NCBI GenBank assembly: GCA_003719395.1
Contig: RHMC01000057.1
Location: 1-40,016, forward strand
DNA length: 40,016 nucleotides
Direction: 5' to 3'
Source: Streptomyces altiplanensis
Lineage (GTDB): Bacteria; Actinomycetota; Actinomycetes; Streptomycetales; Streptomycetaceae
The notes below the pieces were generated by a model. That model was given only the letters and a program-made list of their open reading frames with translations, was not told the DNA's origin and did no database searches. Positions 9,200 to 18,364 of this stretch are shown here, piece by piece. Within the stretch, counting starts at the first letter, position 1; each line of letters opens with the position of its first letter. The translations under genes were made by a program, and so were the position numbers.

Positions 9200-9904
9200 T
9201 CAGCTGGAGGAGACCGTCAGGTTGTTGGTCCGGAAGTCCAGACCGCCCGGCGAGCCGCTGATCTCGTAACCGAACTGGACGTCTCCGATGGTCTCGTTGC
9301 CCATCCAGCGCTTGGTGTCCTTGATCCACTTCAGGACGGGCAGGATGTTCACGGTCCCGGAGGCGGAGTCGGAGGTGCGGAGGAAGGAGAAGACCTCGTT
9401 GGCACCGTTGTTGCCCTTGTAGGTGGCCCAGGTGTGGCCGCCGAGGGTCACGGTTCCCTGGTACGAGCCGAGGGCGCCGACGTTGCCGTTGTGGTTGACC
9501 CAGAGCATGATCTCGTAGTCGTAGTCGGTGTCCCAGATGTCGTACGACGTGTTGTAGTCGCCCGACGACGGGACGGTGACGTTGTAGTTGCTGGAGAGCG
9601 AGGAGAGGGCGGTGATCGACTTGCCGATCACCTTCTTGGAGTTGGGGTAGGACTTGATGCCACTGGTGGCCGGGTGGTCGGCCCGGACGCCCCATGTGGT
9701 GCCGGAGTCGGCCCACACGCACTGGCTGCCGGCGCCGGATCCCCAGATGTTGTTGTAGAGCGTGTAGCCGTTCAGGCTGGTGTTGCCCCACTTGTCGCAG
9801 GTGTTCCAGACGGCGGCGTGGGCGGGGGCCGACGCGAGGCCGACCAGGCCGGTGAGGGCCAGTGCGGGGGCGAGGAGGGCTGTGGCGAATGTGCGACGTG
9901 CCAT
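9200..9904 (-). CDS. Secreted GH12 endo-beta-1,4-glucanase/xyloglucanase
   Basis: Endo-acting beta-glucanase. The signal peptide occupies residues 1-29 and ends APAHA; the mature enzyme begins AVWNTCDKWGN. The catalytic pair is visible as the Glu of YEIMLWVNH (nucleophile) and the Glu of FGYEISGS (acid/base), the two GH12 signatures. It is a bare catalytic domain with no CBM, 234 aa, the normal size of the family. ATG 9904 is preceded by AAGGA at about 8 bases; an in-frame ATG 15 bases upstream lacks this. Some GH12 enzymes act on xyloglucan, and its position downstream of GH74 and GH42 fits, but activity on plain cellulose or mixed-linkage glucan is equally possible. Confidence 0.95.
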   Translation of the reverse strand: MARRTFATALLAPALALTGLVGLASAPAHAAVWNTCDKWGNTSLNGYTLYNNIWGSGAGSQCVWADSGTTWGVRADHPATSGIKSYPNSKKVIGKSITALSSLSSNYNVTVPSSGDYNTSYDIWDTDYDYEIMLWVNHNGNVGALGSYQGTVTLGGHTWATYKGNNGANEVFSFLRTSDSASGTVNILPVLKWIKDTKRWMGNETIGDVQFGYEISGSPGGLDFRTNNLTVSSS

Positions 9905-10048
9905 GGGGGTTCCTTCCATGGGAGTGGGGGGACGCGCTGCCGCGTGGTCAGGGGGACCACACGGTGGTTCGGGGATGTATGAGCGGGTGTGAGAGGTGGC
10001 GGGGAGGAGCGACGGAGGGGAGGAAGGGGGAGGAGGGGGAGGGAAGGG

Positions 10049-11998
10049 TTACGGGCGGAGCACCGCCACGCCGTAACGGGCCAGCACCAGCGAGCCCTTG
10101 ATCGAGGCCGCGCTGAGCAGGTCGTCGTGGCTGCCGGGCAGGCTCACCGTCACCGGCTCGCGCCCGTGGTTCAGCAGGAAGAGGAGTTCGCCGCGGCGTA
10201 CGGCCTCCACCCCGGCGGGGAGACCGGTGAGCGGAGGCCGTACGCCGGCTTCCCGGGTGACGCGCGCGAGCAGTTCACGCAGCGCCTCCGGCTCGGGGAG
10301 GGTGGAGACGTACTGCGCGCGGCCCTTGCGCAGGACGGCCGGCAGACCGTCGAGTTCGCCACCCTTGTAGCGGACGAGTGTCTCGGCGTCCGCCGCGGCT
10401 TCCAGTTCCTCGGACCACAGCGTGCCCCGGAAGCCCTCGCACTCCACCGTCTCGCCCGCGTCCAGCGGCCACCACTCGTGGACCGTGCGGATGCCGAAGA
10501 GCTCCCTCAGGCGCGGATCCATGCCACCGGGGCGGATGCGGTCGTCCTCGTCGGCGGCTCCCGTGTGGAAGCCGCACACGAGGGTGCCGCCGTCGCGCAC
10601 GTACGCCAGGAGGTTGTCGATCGCGGCGTCGGTGAGGAGGTAGAGGTGCGGGACGACGACCACGGCGTACCCGCCCAGCGCGCCCTCGGGACGGGCGAAG
10701 TCGGTCGCGACGCCCTCCTCCCACAGGGCGCGGTGCCAGGCCCGCACGACCTGCGGGTACTCGACGTGGACCGAGGGGCGGCCCTCCTGCTGGTCGGCCC
10801 ACCAGGACTCCCAGTCGTGCAGGATCGCGACCTGGGAGGGGGAGTGGGTGCCGGTGACCGCGGGGGCCAGCCGGGCGAGCTCGGCGCCGAGGCGGCCGAC
10901 CTCCCGGAACGTACGGCCGTGCTCGCCCGCGTGACTGACCATCCCGGAGTGGTACTTCTCCGAGCCCTGCCGGGACTGCCGCCACTGGAAGTAACAGATG
11001 GCGTCCGCTCCGCGGGCCACGGACTGGAGGGAGAACAGGCGGTTCAGGCCGGGCGGCTTCGGGTGGTTGACGCCGCGCCAGTTGACCGGGCCCGCCGCCT
11101 GCTCCATCACCATCCAGGGCCCGCCCGCCTGGGAGCGGGTCATGTCGCCGATCATGGCGTTGTACTGGCCCGCCCACGGGTCCTTGGGGTCCGGGTAGAT
11201 GTCGACCGAGACGATGTCCTCGTGGCGGGACCACTTCCAGGCGTCCTGACCCGTCCAGAACGGCATGAAGTTGGTGGTGACCGGGATGTGCGGGGTGTGG
11301 CGGGCGACGATGTCGCGCTCGGCGAGGTAGCACTCCAGGAGCGCGTCGGACGTGAAGCGCCTGAAGTCGAGCACCTGGGCAGGGTTCTTCATGTACTGCG
11401 CGCGGCGGGGCGGGAGGATCTCCTCCCAGGAGTCGTAGCGCTGGCTCCAGAAGGCGGTGCCCCAGGCCTCGTTGAGGGCGTCCGTCGAGGTGTACTTGGC
11501 GCGCAGCCAGTCGCGGAAGGCGCGGGCCGCCTCGTCGCCCCAGTCGTGGGTGCAGTACTCGTTGTTGATGTGCCACATGGTGAGCGCCGGGTGGCTGCCG
11601 TAGCGGGCGGCGAGGTCCTCGGTGACGGCGGCCGCGTACCGCCGGTAGACGAGGCTGGAGTGGGAGAACTGCTGGCGGGAACCCCACCAGACGGTCCGGC
11701 CGTCCTCGTCGCGCGGCAGCGTCTCGGGGTGCAGCCTGCCCATCCACGGCGGCGGGGAGGCGGTGGGGGTCGCGAGGACCACTCCGATGCCGTTCTCGTG
11801 CATCAGGTCCATCAGGCGGTCCAGCCATCCGAACTCGCGCGCCCCGGGGCGCGGTTCGATCTTCGCCCAGGAGAAGACGCCGAGGGTGACGGAGTTGACG
11901 CCCGCCTGCTTCATGAGGCGTACGTCGTCGGACCAGACCTCCTCGGGCCACTGCTCGGGGTTGTAGTCACCGCCGAAGAGCAGTCGGTCGTTGATCAC
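10049..11998 (-). CDS. GH42 beta-galactosidase, translationally coupled to GH74
   Basis: Removes terminal beta-galactose from oligosaccharides. The 649-residue product has no signal peptide, so it is cytoplasmic. It has the GH42 start (LLFGGDYNPEQWPE), the acid/base Glu in WHINNEYCTH, the nucleophile Glu in WMVMEQAAGPVNW, then the trimerisation (A4/GATase-like) domain and a small beta domain ending VLARYGVAVLRP. The start is GTG 11998, whose GTGA overlaps the stop codon of the upstream GH74 gene, implying coupled translation. The long open frame extends far upstream only because GC-rich antisense-of-phase sequence lacks stops. Coupling to GH74 suggests action on galactosylated xyloglucan fragments, although GH42 enzymes more often act on galactans. 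Confidence 0.95.
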   Translation of the reverse strand: MINDRLLFGGDYNPEQWPEEVWSDDVRLMKQAGVNSVTLGVFSWAKIEPRPGAREFGWLDRLMDLMHENGIGVVLATPTASPPPWMGRLHPETLPRDEDGRTVWWGSRQQFSHSSLVYRRYAAAVTEDLAARYGSHPALTMWHINNEYCTHDWGDEAARAFRDWLRAKYTSTDALNEAWGTAFWSQRYDSWEEILPPRRAQYMKNPAQVLDFRRFTSDALLECYLAERDIVARHTPHIPVTTNFMPFWTGQDAWKWSRHEDIVSVDIYPDPKDPWAGQYNAMIGDMTRSQAGGPWMVMEQAAGPVNWRGVNHPKPPGLNRLFSLQSVARGADAICYFQWRQSRQGSEKYHSGMVSHAGEHGRTFREVGRLGAELARLAPAVTGTHSPSQVAILHDWESWWADQQEGRPSVHVEYPQVVRAWHRALWEEGVATDFARPEGALGGYAVVVVPHLYLLTDAAIDNLLAYVRDGGTLVCGFHTGAADEDDRIRPGGMDPRLRELFGIRTVHEWWPLDAGETVECEGFRGTLWSEELEAAADAETLVRYKGGELDGLPAVLRKGRAQYVSTLPEPEALRELLARVTREAGVRPPLTGLPAGVEAVRRGELLFLLNHGREPVTVSLPGSHDDLLSAASIKGSLVLARYGVAVLRP

Positions 11999-14204
11999 TT
12001 GGGGTCTCCGTACTGGATGCCGCGGCCGTTGGTGCCGAGGTAGACGCGGCCGTGGATTCTGGGGTCGCCGGTGATGGTCTCGCCGGTCCAGCCCCACTGG
12101 TGGGCGTCGTCGTTGATGCGGATCCAGGTCTTCGCCCCGTCGTCGGAGCGGTAGACGGCGGTGAGGTCGTCCACGGACCCGACCTGGTAGACCGCCGGGT
12201 ACGAGGCGCCGTCGGCGGCCCTGCCGAAGCCGAGGTTGTACGAGGCCCGGCAGCTGGTGACCCTGGTGAAGGACGCGCCGCCGTCCGTCGACCGGTACAG
12301 GCCGTTCTCCTTGGCGGACAGCCACAGGTCGCCGCTGCGCCCGGGGGCGGCCGCGATCTTGAACTGGGCGTCGCCGGACGGCAGTCCGGTCGCCCGGGCG
12401 GTGAAGGTGCGGCCGCCGTCCGTACTGGCGTACAGGGTTCCCGCGTCGGAGTCGTACGCGTAGAAGAGCGCCGGGCGGACCGGGTCGGCGACCGGTGTGG
12501 CGCCCTTCGGGAAGGAGGGGACCTCGGACCAGGTGGCGCCGTTGTCGGCGGAGCGGTGCGCGGGGTGTCTGGTTCCGTCCCAGTGGACGAAGGACCACAG
12601 CAGGGTCTTCCCGTCGGCGCTCACGGCGATCGGCCCCGGCGCACTGGTGGCGAGGTCCGGCTGGGCCGCGAAGGGCGCCCAGGTCCGGCCGCCGTCGCGG
12701 GAGTACGCGCCGTTGCCGTGGTCGCCCCAGCCGGCCCGCACCACGTACGAGGGCCTGAGCGCGGCCTGGGCGAGCCCGGTGGCCGTCCCCATGACGGGGT
12801 TCGACGCCATGCCGCGTGCGGGGGAGGCCGTCAGCCGCTCGTGGTACATCACGCCGAGGTCCCCGAGCCCGCTGATCAGATGCGCCTCGCCGGCCGGGGG
12901 CGAGATCAGCTGACGGACGGAGGCCTCCTCCAGGCCCCGGATCTGCGGTGCCCAGTGGACGAGGTCGCGGGTGCCGAAGAGGGTCGCGCCCGTGCCGTAC
13001 ACGATGTGCTTGGAGTCGTACGGGTCGATGGCGACGGTCTGGATCCACCAGCCGAACTTGGGCTTGTCCTCACCCCACTTCAGGTAGGGGGTCTCGGAGA
13101 CGTCGAGGACGGCGGTGTCCTTGAGGGAGGTCCAGGACTTCCCGCCGTCGGTGGAGCGGAAGAGGGTGTCGACCTCCGACCAGCGGTTGTTGGTCGACAC
13201 GACGACCGTGCCGGAGCGGCGCGCGTCCACGGCGAGACCGCCGTAGCCGAAGGCGCCGCCCTCCCGCACCGGGGTGACGTCCGTCCACCGGCCGGTCACG
13301 GTGTTCAGCTTGTGGACCGAGCCGCCGGTCTGGTTGTTGGGCCCGGGGCCGTCGGCGTACGTGACGTACAGCGCGCGGGTGCCGGCGTCGTACGCGGCGT
13401 GGATCGGCACCTTGGCGCTCTCGCCGGCCGGCTGCCCGGGCACGGCCTCCCAGCCCGTGCCGGTCTTCCGGTACAGGTTCGCCGCGCCGCCGTCGCCCCA
13501 GCCTGCGTACACGGCCCGTCCCGCGGCGGCGAGGAAGGTGATGCCCTGGCCGGAGGCGGACGGCGTGGCCGGGAAGTCCGCCGCGGCCCAGGTGGCGCCG
13601 CGGTCCGTCGACCTGAGCAGGCCGTCGTGGCGGGTGCCCAGCCACAGGGTGTCGCCCGCGCCCGGATCGACGAGCAGGCGCTCACCGGTGCCGCGGCCGT
13701 CCTCGTTGGCGCCGAGCTTGACCGTCAGGTCGGTGCGGGACCACGTGGCGCCCCTGTCGTCCGAGCGCAGTACCGCGCCGTATTCGCTCCAGGGCTGGGA
13801 GTACGTGCCGAGGGCGAGATAGAGGCGGTTGGGACGGGCGGGGTCGACGGCGATCGCCTCGACGCCCAGCAGGTTCCAGTCGTCCCAGCCGAGGTGGTCG
13901 GTCAGCGGGGTCCAGGTGCCGGTGGTGTCGGACCACCGGTACGCGCCGCCGATGTCCGTACGGGCGTAGGCCAGCCCCTTCACCCGGGGGTGGAAGAGCA
14001 CACCGGTGATGAAGCCGGTGCCGCCGATGACGGCATTGCGCCGACGGTACGGCCGGGTACCGGCGGCCGCGCCGGCGGGGGCGGGCTTCGTGGCGGACGC
14101 GGCGTGGGCGGAGCCCGGGGCGGCGGGCAGCGCGGCGAGCGCGCCGCGGCCGAGGCACCGGCGAGCAGGGAACGTCTGCTGGGCGTGCTCGTCGATTCCG
14201 GCAT
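11995..14204 (-). CDS. GH74 xyloglucanase without CBM, Tat signal, one frameshift
   Basis: Second GH74 enzyme, about 736 aa, with the same propeller repeats and the Asp candidates in RTDIGGAYRW (about residue 80) and GLGDLGVMYH (about residue 450). Unlike the paralogue at 838-3530 it has no linker or CBM. Near the end both share a closely similar WIRINDDAHQWGWTG/TNGRGI block. The true N-terminus is the ATG at 14204, encoding MPEST and the twin-arginine motif SRRSLLAGA. A one-base slip near 14145 separates it from the rest of the signal (ALAALPAAPGSAHA), so the long frame appears to start at 14247 in error. The ribosome site is weak. It heads a GH74-GH42 pair with a 4-base overlap. It may prefer soluble xyloglucan, since it lacks a cellulose-binding module (inference). 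Confidence 0.92.
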
Positions 14205-14259
14205 GGTGGTCTACTTCTTGCGGGCAGGAGGGGGAGAGAGGGAGCACGAGTGAGGGGTG

Positions 14260-14332
14260 CCGCCGCGCGCGGCGGTTCCGGTGCGCTCGCGCACGGCGGG
14301 CGGTCCGGAGTCCCGGCCCCGGGAGCCGGGGC
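14260..14332 (-). terminator. Cluster of three hairpins between importer and GH74 genes
   Basis: After the permease stop (14345) come GCCCCGG-GAG-CCGGGGC (14316-14332), GTGCGC-TC-GCGCAC (14281-14294) and the perfect 16-bp palindrome CCGCCGCGCGCGGCGG (14260-14275). They could end or attenuate the importer transcript, or stabilise its 3' end, so that transporter and enzyme levels differ. Confidence 0.5.
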
Positions 14333-14344
14333 GGGGCAGGTCCG

Positions 14345-15274
14345 TCAGCCCTTGATCGCGCCGGTGAGCATGCCTTGCTTGAAGTGCTTCTGCACGAAGG
14401 GCGAGAGCACCGCGACCGGCACGAGGGCCAGCACCATCACCGCCATCTGGATGGCGAGCGGCGACAGCTGCCCGGTGTTGATGACCTGCGCCAGACCGGT
14501 GGGCCGGGTCTGCTTGATGACCAGCTGCTGCATGATGTTCTGGAGCGGCAGCATGTCGGGGTCGCTGATGTAGATCGAGGCGTTGAACCACGCGCTCCAG
14601 TAGCCGACCGCGTAGAAGAGCGTGATCACCGCGATCACCGCCCGCGAGAGCGGCATGACGATCTGCCAGAGGATGCGGAGGTCCCCGGCCCCGTCGATGC
14701 GGGCGCTCTCGATGAGCTCCTGCGCGGTGCTCATGAAGAACGCGCGCAGCACCAGGATGTTGAAGACGTTGAGAGCGCTCGGCAGGATCAACGACAGATA
14801 GGTGTCGGTGAGCCCCAGGCCCTGCACCACCAGGTAGGTGGGGATCAGCCCGGCGCCGAAGAACATCGTGGCGATCAGGAACACGAGGATCGGCCGGTGG
14901 AGCACGGACCCGGTGCGCGAGAGGCCGAAGGCGCAGAGCACGGACACCGTCATGCTGAAGAGCGTGCCGACGACGGTGACACCGACGCTGACCAGTGCGG
15001 CGCGGGTGACCTGTCCGCCGCTCAGCAGCTCCTGGTAGGCGATGAAGGTGATGTCCCGGGGGATCACCACCAGGCCGCCGGTCTCGGTGATCGTCTTCAC
15101 CGAGGACAGGCTGGTGACGATCACCACCCAGACCGGGAAGAGCACGCCCAGGCAGACCAGGACCAGCGTCACCCCCTTGGTGGCGAGCCCCGCCCGGCTG
15201 GGCTCCTCCTCCCACGCCGGGCGCAGCCGGCCGCGTACGAAGCGGCCCTGTGTGGTTCCCATGAGCGCGCTCAT
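14345..15274 (-). CDS. Carbohydrate ABC transporter permease (inner, CUT1, YtcP/LplC-like)
   Basis: Membrane subunit of the oligosaccharide importer, 309 aa, with about six transmembrane segments. The first is VTLVLVCLGVLFPVWVVIV and the last is near LAIQMAVMVLALVPVAVL. The EAA-type loop that contacts the ATPase reads ELIESARIDGAGDLRILW. The ending HFKQGMLTGAIKG is typical of this permease type. The start ATG 15274 overlaps the stop of the preceding permease by 4 bases (ATGA), so the pair is translationally coupled. No ATPase gene is nearby; in streptomycetes such importers are served by the shared MsiK ATPase, so that is the expected partner. Confidence 0.95.
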   Translation of the reverse strand: MSALMGTTQGRFVRGRLRPAWEEEPSRAGLATKGVTLVLVCLGVLFPVWVVIVTSLSSVKTITETGGLVVIPRDITFIAYQELLSGGQVTRAALVSVGVTVVGTLFSMTVSVLCAFGLSRTGSVLHRPILVFLIATMFFGAGLIPTYLVVQGLGLTDTYLSLILPSALNVFNILVLRAFFMSTAQELIESARIDGAGDLRILWQIVMPLSRAVIAVITLFYAVGYWSAWFNASIYISDPDMLPLQNIMQQLVIKQTRPTGLAQVINTGQLSPLAIQMAVMVLALVPVAVLSPFVQKHFKQGMLTGAIKG

Positions 15275-16379
15275 CGCTTGTACACCCCCTGCTCGCCCAT
15301 CAGATGGGCGACCTTGTTGGCTCCGAGCACCAGCAGGAGGCCGAAGATCCCCTTGATGATCCCGACGGCGGCCGCGTAGCTGAAGTTGCCGTTCTGGATG
15401 CCGATGTTCCAGACGTAGGTGTCCAGGACTTCGGCGGCGGTCGGCCCGACCGCGGTGCGCTGGAGGAGGATCTGCTCGAAGCCGACCGTGAGCGCGTTGC
15501 CGACCTGGAGCACCAGGAGCAGCGCCACGACCGGACGCAGGGCGGGCAGGGTGATGTGCCACATCCGCCGCCAGCGATTGGCGCCGTCCATCGCGGCGGC
15601 TTCGTACAGGTCCGGGCTGACGGCGGCCAGCGCGGCGAGGAAGACGATGACTCCCCAGCCCGCGTCCTTCCAGATCATCTCGAAGGTGATCAGGAATTTG
15701 AACAGACCCGGGTCGGTCATGAGGTCGAACCCGTCGTGGCCGTGGTCGCGCAGCGTCTGCGCCACCAGGCCCGCCCCGCCGAACATCTGCTGGAAGATCG
15801 TGACGACCAGGACCCAGGAGAAGAAGTGCGGCAGGTAGAGGATCGCCTGGGCGACCGCCCGCACCCGGGGGCGTACGAAGCTGTTGATGAACAGCGCGAG
15901 CAGGATCGGCACCGGGAAGAACAGCGTCAGCTGGATCAGGAAGATCGCGAGGGTGTTCCTGAGCGACTGCCAGAACAACCGGTCCTCGACCATGTGGCGG
16001 AAGTGTTCGATCCCCACCCACGGGCTCTGCGCGATCGCCTGGAACGCGTTGTCCGCGATGTACGGGTCGTAGTCCTGGAAGGCCACGACATTGCCGATCA
16101 GCGGCACGTAGTTGAAAACCAGCAGCAGCAGGAGGGCCGGCACGACCATCAGCAGCAGGGCGCGGTCCCGCCGCAGCCGGTGCCGCAGCGTGATGCCGCC
16201 CGCTGCCCCGCCGGAGCCGGGGCGTTCCTCCTTGGTGCCTGCCCGTCCCCCGCTCCGGCCGGTTTCCTCCCCCTCGTCGACAGCGGCTGCCGCGTGTCGC
16301 CGCGGTCCGCCCGGGTCACCCCCGTTGCGCTCTCCCCGGGGGCGACCCCCGGGTCCTTGGCCGAAGTGCTGTGGGCCAT
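15271..16379 (-). CDS. Carbohydrate ABC transporter permease (LplB/YteP-like), one frameshift in N-terminus
   Basis: Partner permease of the importer. From 16149 onward the 292-residue core is intact: first segment MVVPALLLLLVFNYVPLIGN, about six transmembrane helices, EAA loop LYEAAAMDGANRWRRMW, and the end GEQGVYKR. The upstream in-frame sequence (ITLRHRLRRDRALLL) is clearly still coding. The likely true start is the ATG at 16379, encoding MAHSTSAKDPG and preceded by a strong GAGGAG at 6 bases. This N-terminus lies in another frame, so a one-base slip is placed between 16230 and 16300. The gene lies 29 bp after the binding-protein gene. Mutual permease dimer is expected; the substrate is inferred from the locus. 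Confidence 0.9.
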
Positions 16380-16408
16380 CGTGTCTCCTCGGTGCCGCGC
16401 GGCGCTGG

Positions 16409-18088
16409 TCAGGTGGCCGAGCTGCCCGTCTCGTCGAGCAGCTTCTTGTACCAGTCGCGCAGCTCGTCGCCGCCGCCGGACTTCCAGTCGGAGACCGCCC
16501 GCTGCATGTCGCCGATCTTCTTGCGGCCGCGCACGATGTCCTTCTCCAGGTCCTCGAACTGGCTGTTGAGCTCGGTGTACCGGTTGGGCTCCTGGATCTG
16601 CATGCCGTAGAAGAGCGGCTTCTTGAGGTACGCCCCCATGCGCTGCTGCCACCCGGTCATGCCCTTGACCACGTCGGGCTGGTCGGGATAGGCGAGGAAG
16701 GGTGCGGAGGACGCGATGTACTCGTACGTCCCGAAGACCTCGTTGTTGCCCTTGCCGTTCTTGGTGAGCACCCCGTTCTCGAGGGTGTGGTGGACCCCCT
16801 CGACACCGAACTGCCGCAGCCGCTGCTCCTTGGAGCCGTACGGCGCCGCGGTGAAGTTGGCGAGCGCGAGGACGTCCCGGACCGTCTTCTCGTCGGCCTT
16901 CTCGTTGATGAAGCACCACATGCTGGAGGGCGCGGCCGCGTAGAGGGTGGGCTTGCCGCCGTCGTGGGCGAAGTAGTCCATCGCCGCCATGGCGAACTTC
17001 TTGTTCTCCACGCGCTGGACCGCGGTCTTCCCGTACCAGTCGGACAGGTCGGCGTTGTACATCATGACCTTGCCGCCGGCGAAGAGGTTGCCGATGTCGC
17101 CGCTCTCGGACTTGGCGTCCGGGTGCACGAAGCCGGCCGAGTACAGCGACCGCGACCAGTCCAGGGCTTCCAGGAACTCGGGGGTCTCGTAGCGGTTGAC
17201 CAGCTTGCCGTCGACGAGCTGCCAGTAGTGCGGCTTCTCGGGCAGCACGCCGAAGAAGGCGTAGGCCGCCCAGGTCATGTCACCGCAGGCCCAGACCTTG
17301 CTCTTCGGAGCGTTGAGCTCCTTGCAGAGGTCGTAGAACTCCTTGGTGGACTTCGGCGCGGTGATCCCCTTCTGGTCGAAGAGGTCGGCGCGGTAGAACG
17401 CCGCGATGTTGGGGGTGTCGGCCCCCGGCATCGGCAGCCCGCGCAGCTTGCCGCCGAAGACCGACCGCCGCCAGGCCGGGGTGGGGATCGCGGCGAGGTT
17501 CGGGTACTCCTTGACCTTGTCGCCCGACAGGTACGGGCCCAGGTCGGCGAACTTGTTGCTGATGGCGCTGGGGATCTTCCCCATCAGCTCCCAGCCGGGG
17601 ATGACGACCGCGTCCGGTATGGAGCTGGAGGCGAGGACCGCGCCCAGTTTCTGGCCGTAGGTGGCGCCGTCCTGGTTCTGCCACTTGACGCGGACACCGG
17701 CCCCTTCGTCCATCGCCGTCCAGTACGGATTGCCCGCCTGGGGGGACGTGCCGTAGATCGGGGACATGATGGTGAGTTCGCTGCCCCTGCCGAGCTTCTT
17801 CGGGACCGACACGACGAGCTTGTCGGTGGGCAGCGCGGTGGTGAAGCCGGCCGCGGAACCGTTCCTGCTGGGGAAGTCCGGGGTGACCAGGGCCGATGCC
17901 GCGTAGGCGGGAAGCAGGTCCTTCAGCTTCTTCCCCGTCGTCGTGCCCTCGTTCTTCGACCCGCCACTGCCGCCGCAGGCGGTGAGCAGCGGCATGCCGC
18001 CGGCCACCGCCACCGCGGCGACCGCGGTGGACGAGAGGAGGCTTCTCCGGCTCAGGGCAGAGCGGGAGGATGGGGAGTTCGGCGTCAT
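16409..18088 (-). CDS. Oligosaccharide-binding lipoprotein of ABC importer (long LipO/YtcQ type)
   Basis: Captures the imported oligosaccharide at the outer face of the membrane. The N-terminus carries a twin-arginine motif (LSRRSLLSSTA) followed by a lipobox (PLLTAC) and a Gly/Ser-rich tether, so it is a Tat-exported lipoprotein. At 559 aa it belongs to the long type-1 solute-binding proteins paired with LplB/YtcP permeases. Typical features are GWELMGKIPSAISNKFADLGPYL, NIAAFYRADLFDQKGI and MPMPGAD-like loops. The start ATG 18088 has GAAGGG about 9 bases ahead. The open frame continues upstream through the divergent GH3 region only because GC-rich antisense lacks stops. A LacI-type palindrome at 18144-18157 predicts induction with GH3/GH31. 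Ligand is probably xyloglucan-derived, not proven. Confidence 0.95.
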   Translation of the reverse strand: MTPNSPSSRSALSRRSLLSSTAVAAVAVAGGMPLLTACGGSGGSKNEGTTTGKKLKDLLPAYAASALVTPDFPSRNGSAAGFTTALPTDKLVVSVPKKLGRGSELTIMSPIYGTSPQAGNPYWTAMDEGAGVRVKWQNQDGATYGQKLGAVLASSSIPDAVVIPGWELMGKIPSAISNKFADLGPYLSGDKVKEYPNLAAIPTPAWRRSVFGGKLRGLPMPGADTPNIAAFYRADLFDQKGITAPKSTKEFYDLCKELNAPKSKVWACGDMTWAAYAFFGVLPEKPHYWQLVDGKLVNRYETPEFLEALDWSRSLYSAGFVHPDAKSESGDIGNLFAGGKVMMYNADLSDWYGKTAVQRVENKKFAMAAMDYFAHDGGKPTLYAAAPSSMWCFINEKADEKTVRDVLALANFTAAPYGSKEQRLRQFGVEGVHHTLENGVLTKNGKGNNEVFGTYEYIASSAPFLAYPDQPDVVKGMTGWQQRMGAYLKKPLFYGMQIQEPNRYTELNSQFEDLEKDIVRGRKKIGDMQRAVSDWKSGGGDELRDWYKKLLDETGSSAT

Positions 18089-18143
18089 TGCGTCAACCCT
18101 TCGTGGCGCGCCTGGACACACAGCGGTAACCGCCGGTCGGCTT

Positions 18144-18157
18144 TCGAAGCGCTTCAA
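18144..18157. promoter_or_regulatory. LacI-family operator upstream of the importer
   Basis: TCGAAGCGCTTCAA has a perfect 10-bp core and one mismatched pair next to it. It lies 56 bases upstream of the binding-protein start. A weak minus-strand promoter (TTGTTC, N16, TTAACC, as the complement of 18169-18196) would place the operator at the transcription start. Confidence 0.7.
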
Positions 18158-18285
18158 TGTTGCTGCGAGGTTAAGTGAAGCTGCGAGCCGGAACAAGGCT
18201 CGATACGCACATTCTTCGGTCAGAGCACGGAAGTGGAGCGGCCCATCCGTTGTTTGAGGTGGTCGTGATGCGCCGGTGTGAGTCC

Positions 18286-18315
18286 TTGACACGCGAACCG
18301 TCGAGCACCGAGCAT
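18286..18315 (+). promoter_or_regulatory. Probable promoter of the GH3-GH31 operon
   Basis: TTGACA (18286-18291) matches the -35 consensus exactly. GAGCAT (18310-18315), 18 bp on, is a weak -10. The operator at 18315-18328 begins at its last base, a layout expected for repression. Confidence 0.5.
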
Positions 18316-18328
18316 CGAAGCGCTTCGA
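18315..18328. promoter_or_regulatory. LacI-family operator upstream of GH3, perfect palindrome
   Basis: TCGAAGCGCTTCGA is a perfect 14-bp palindrome, identical in core to the 18-bp palindrome at 5921-5938. It lies 50 bases upstream of the GH3 start. Two such sites in the 270-bp gap serve the divergent importer and glycosidase operons. Confidence 0.8.
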
Positions 18329-18364
18329 AGACTTCTTCCTCCAGCGCCGCAAGGGGATATGTAC

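Noticed and set aside
10049..13048. A 999-codon frame suggesting a GH74-GH42 fusion
   Set aside because: Upstream of 11998 it reads GH74 sequence in the wrong frame as Arg/Gly/Pro-rich nonsense; the GTGA overlap gives the real GH42 start.
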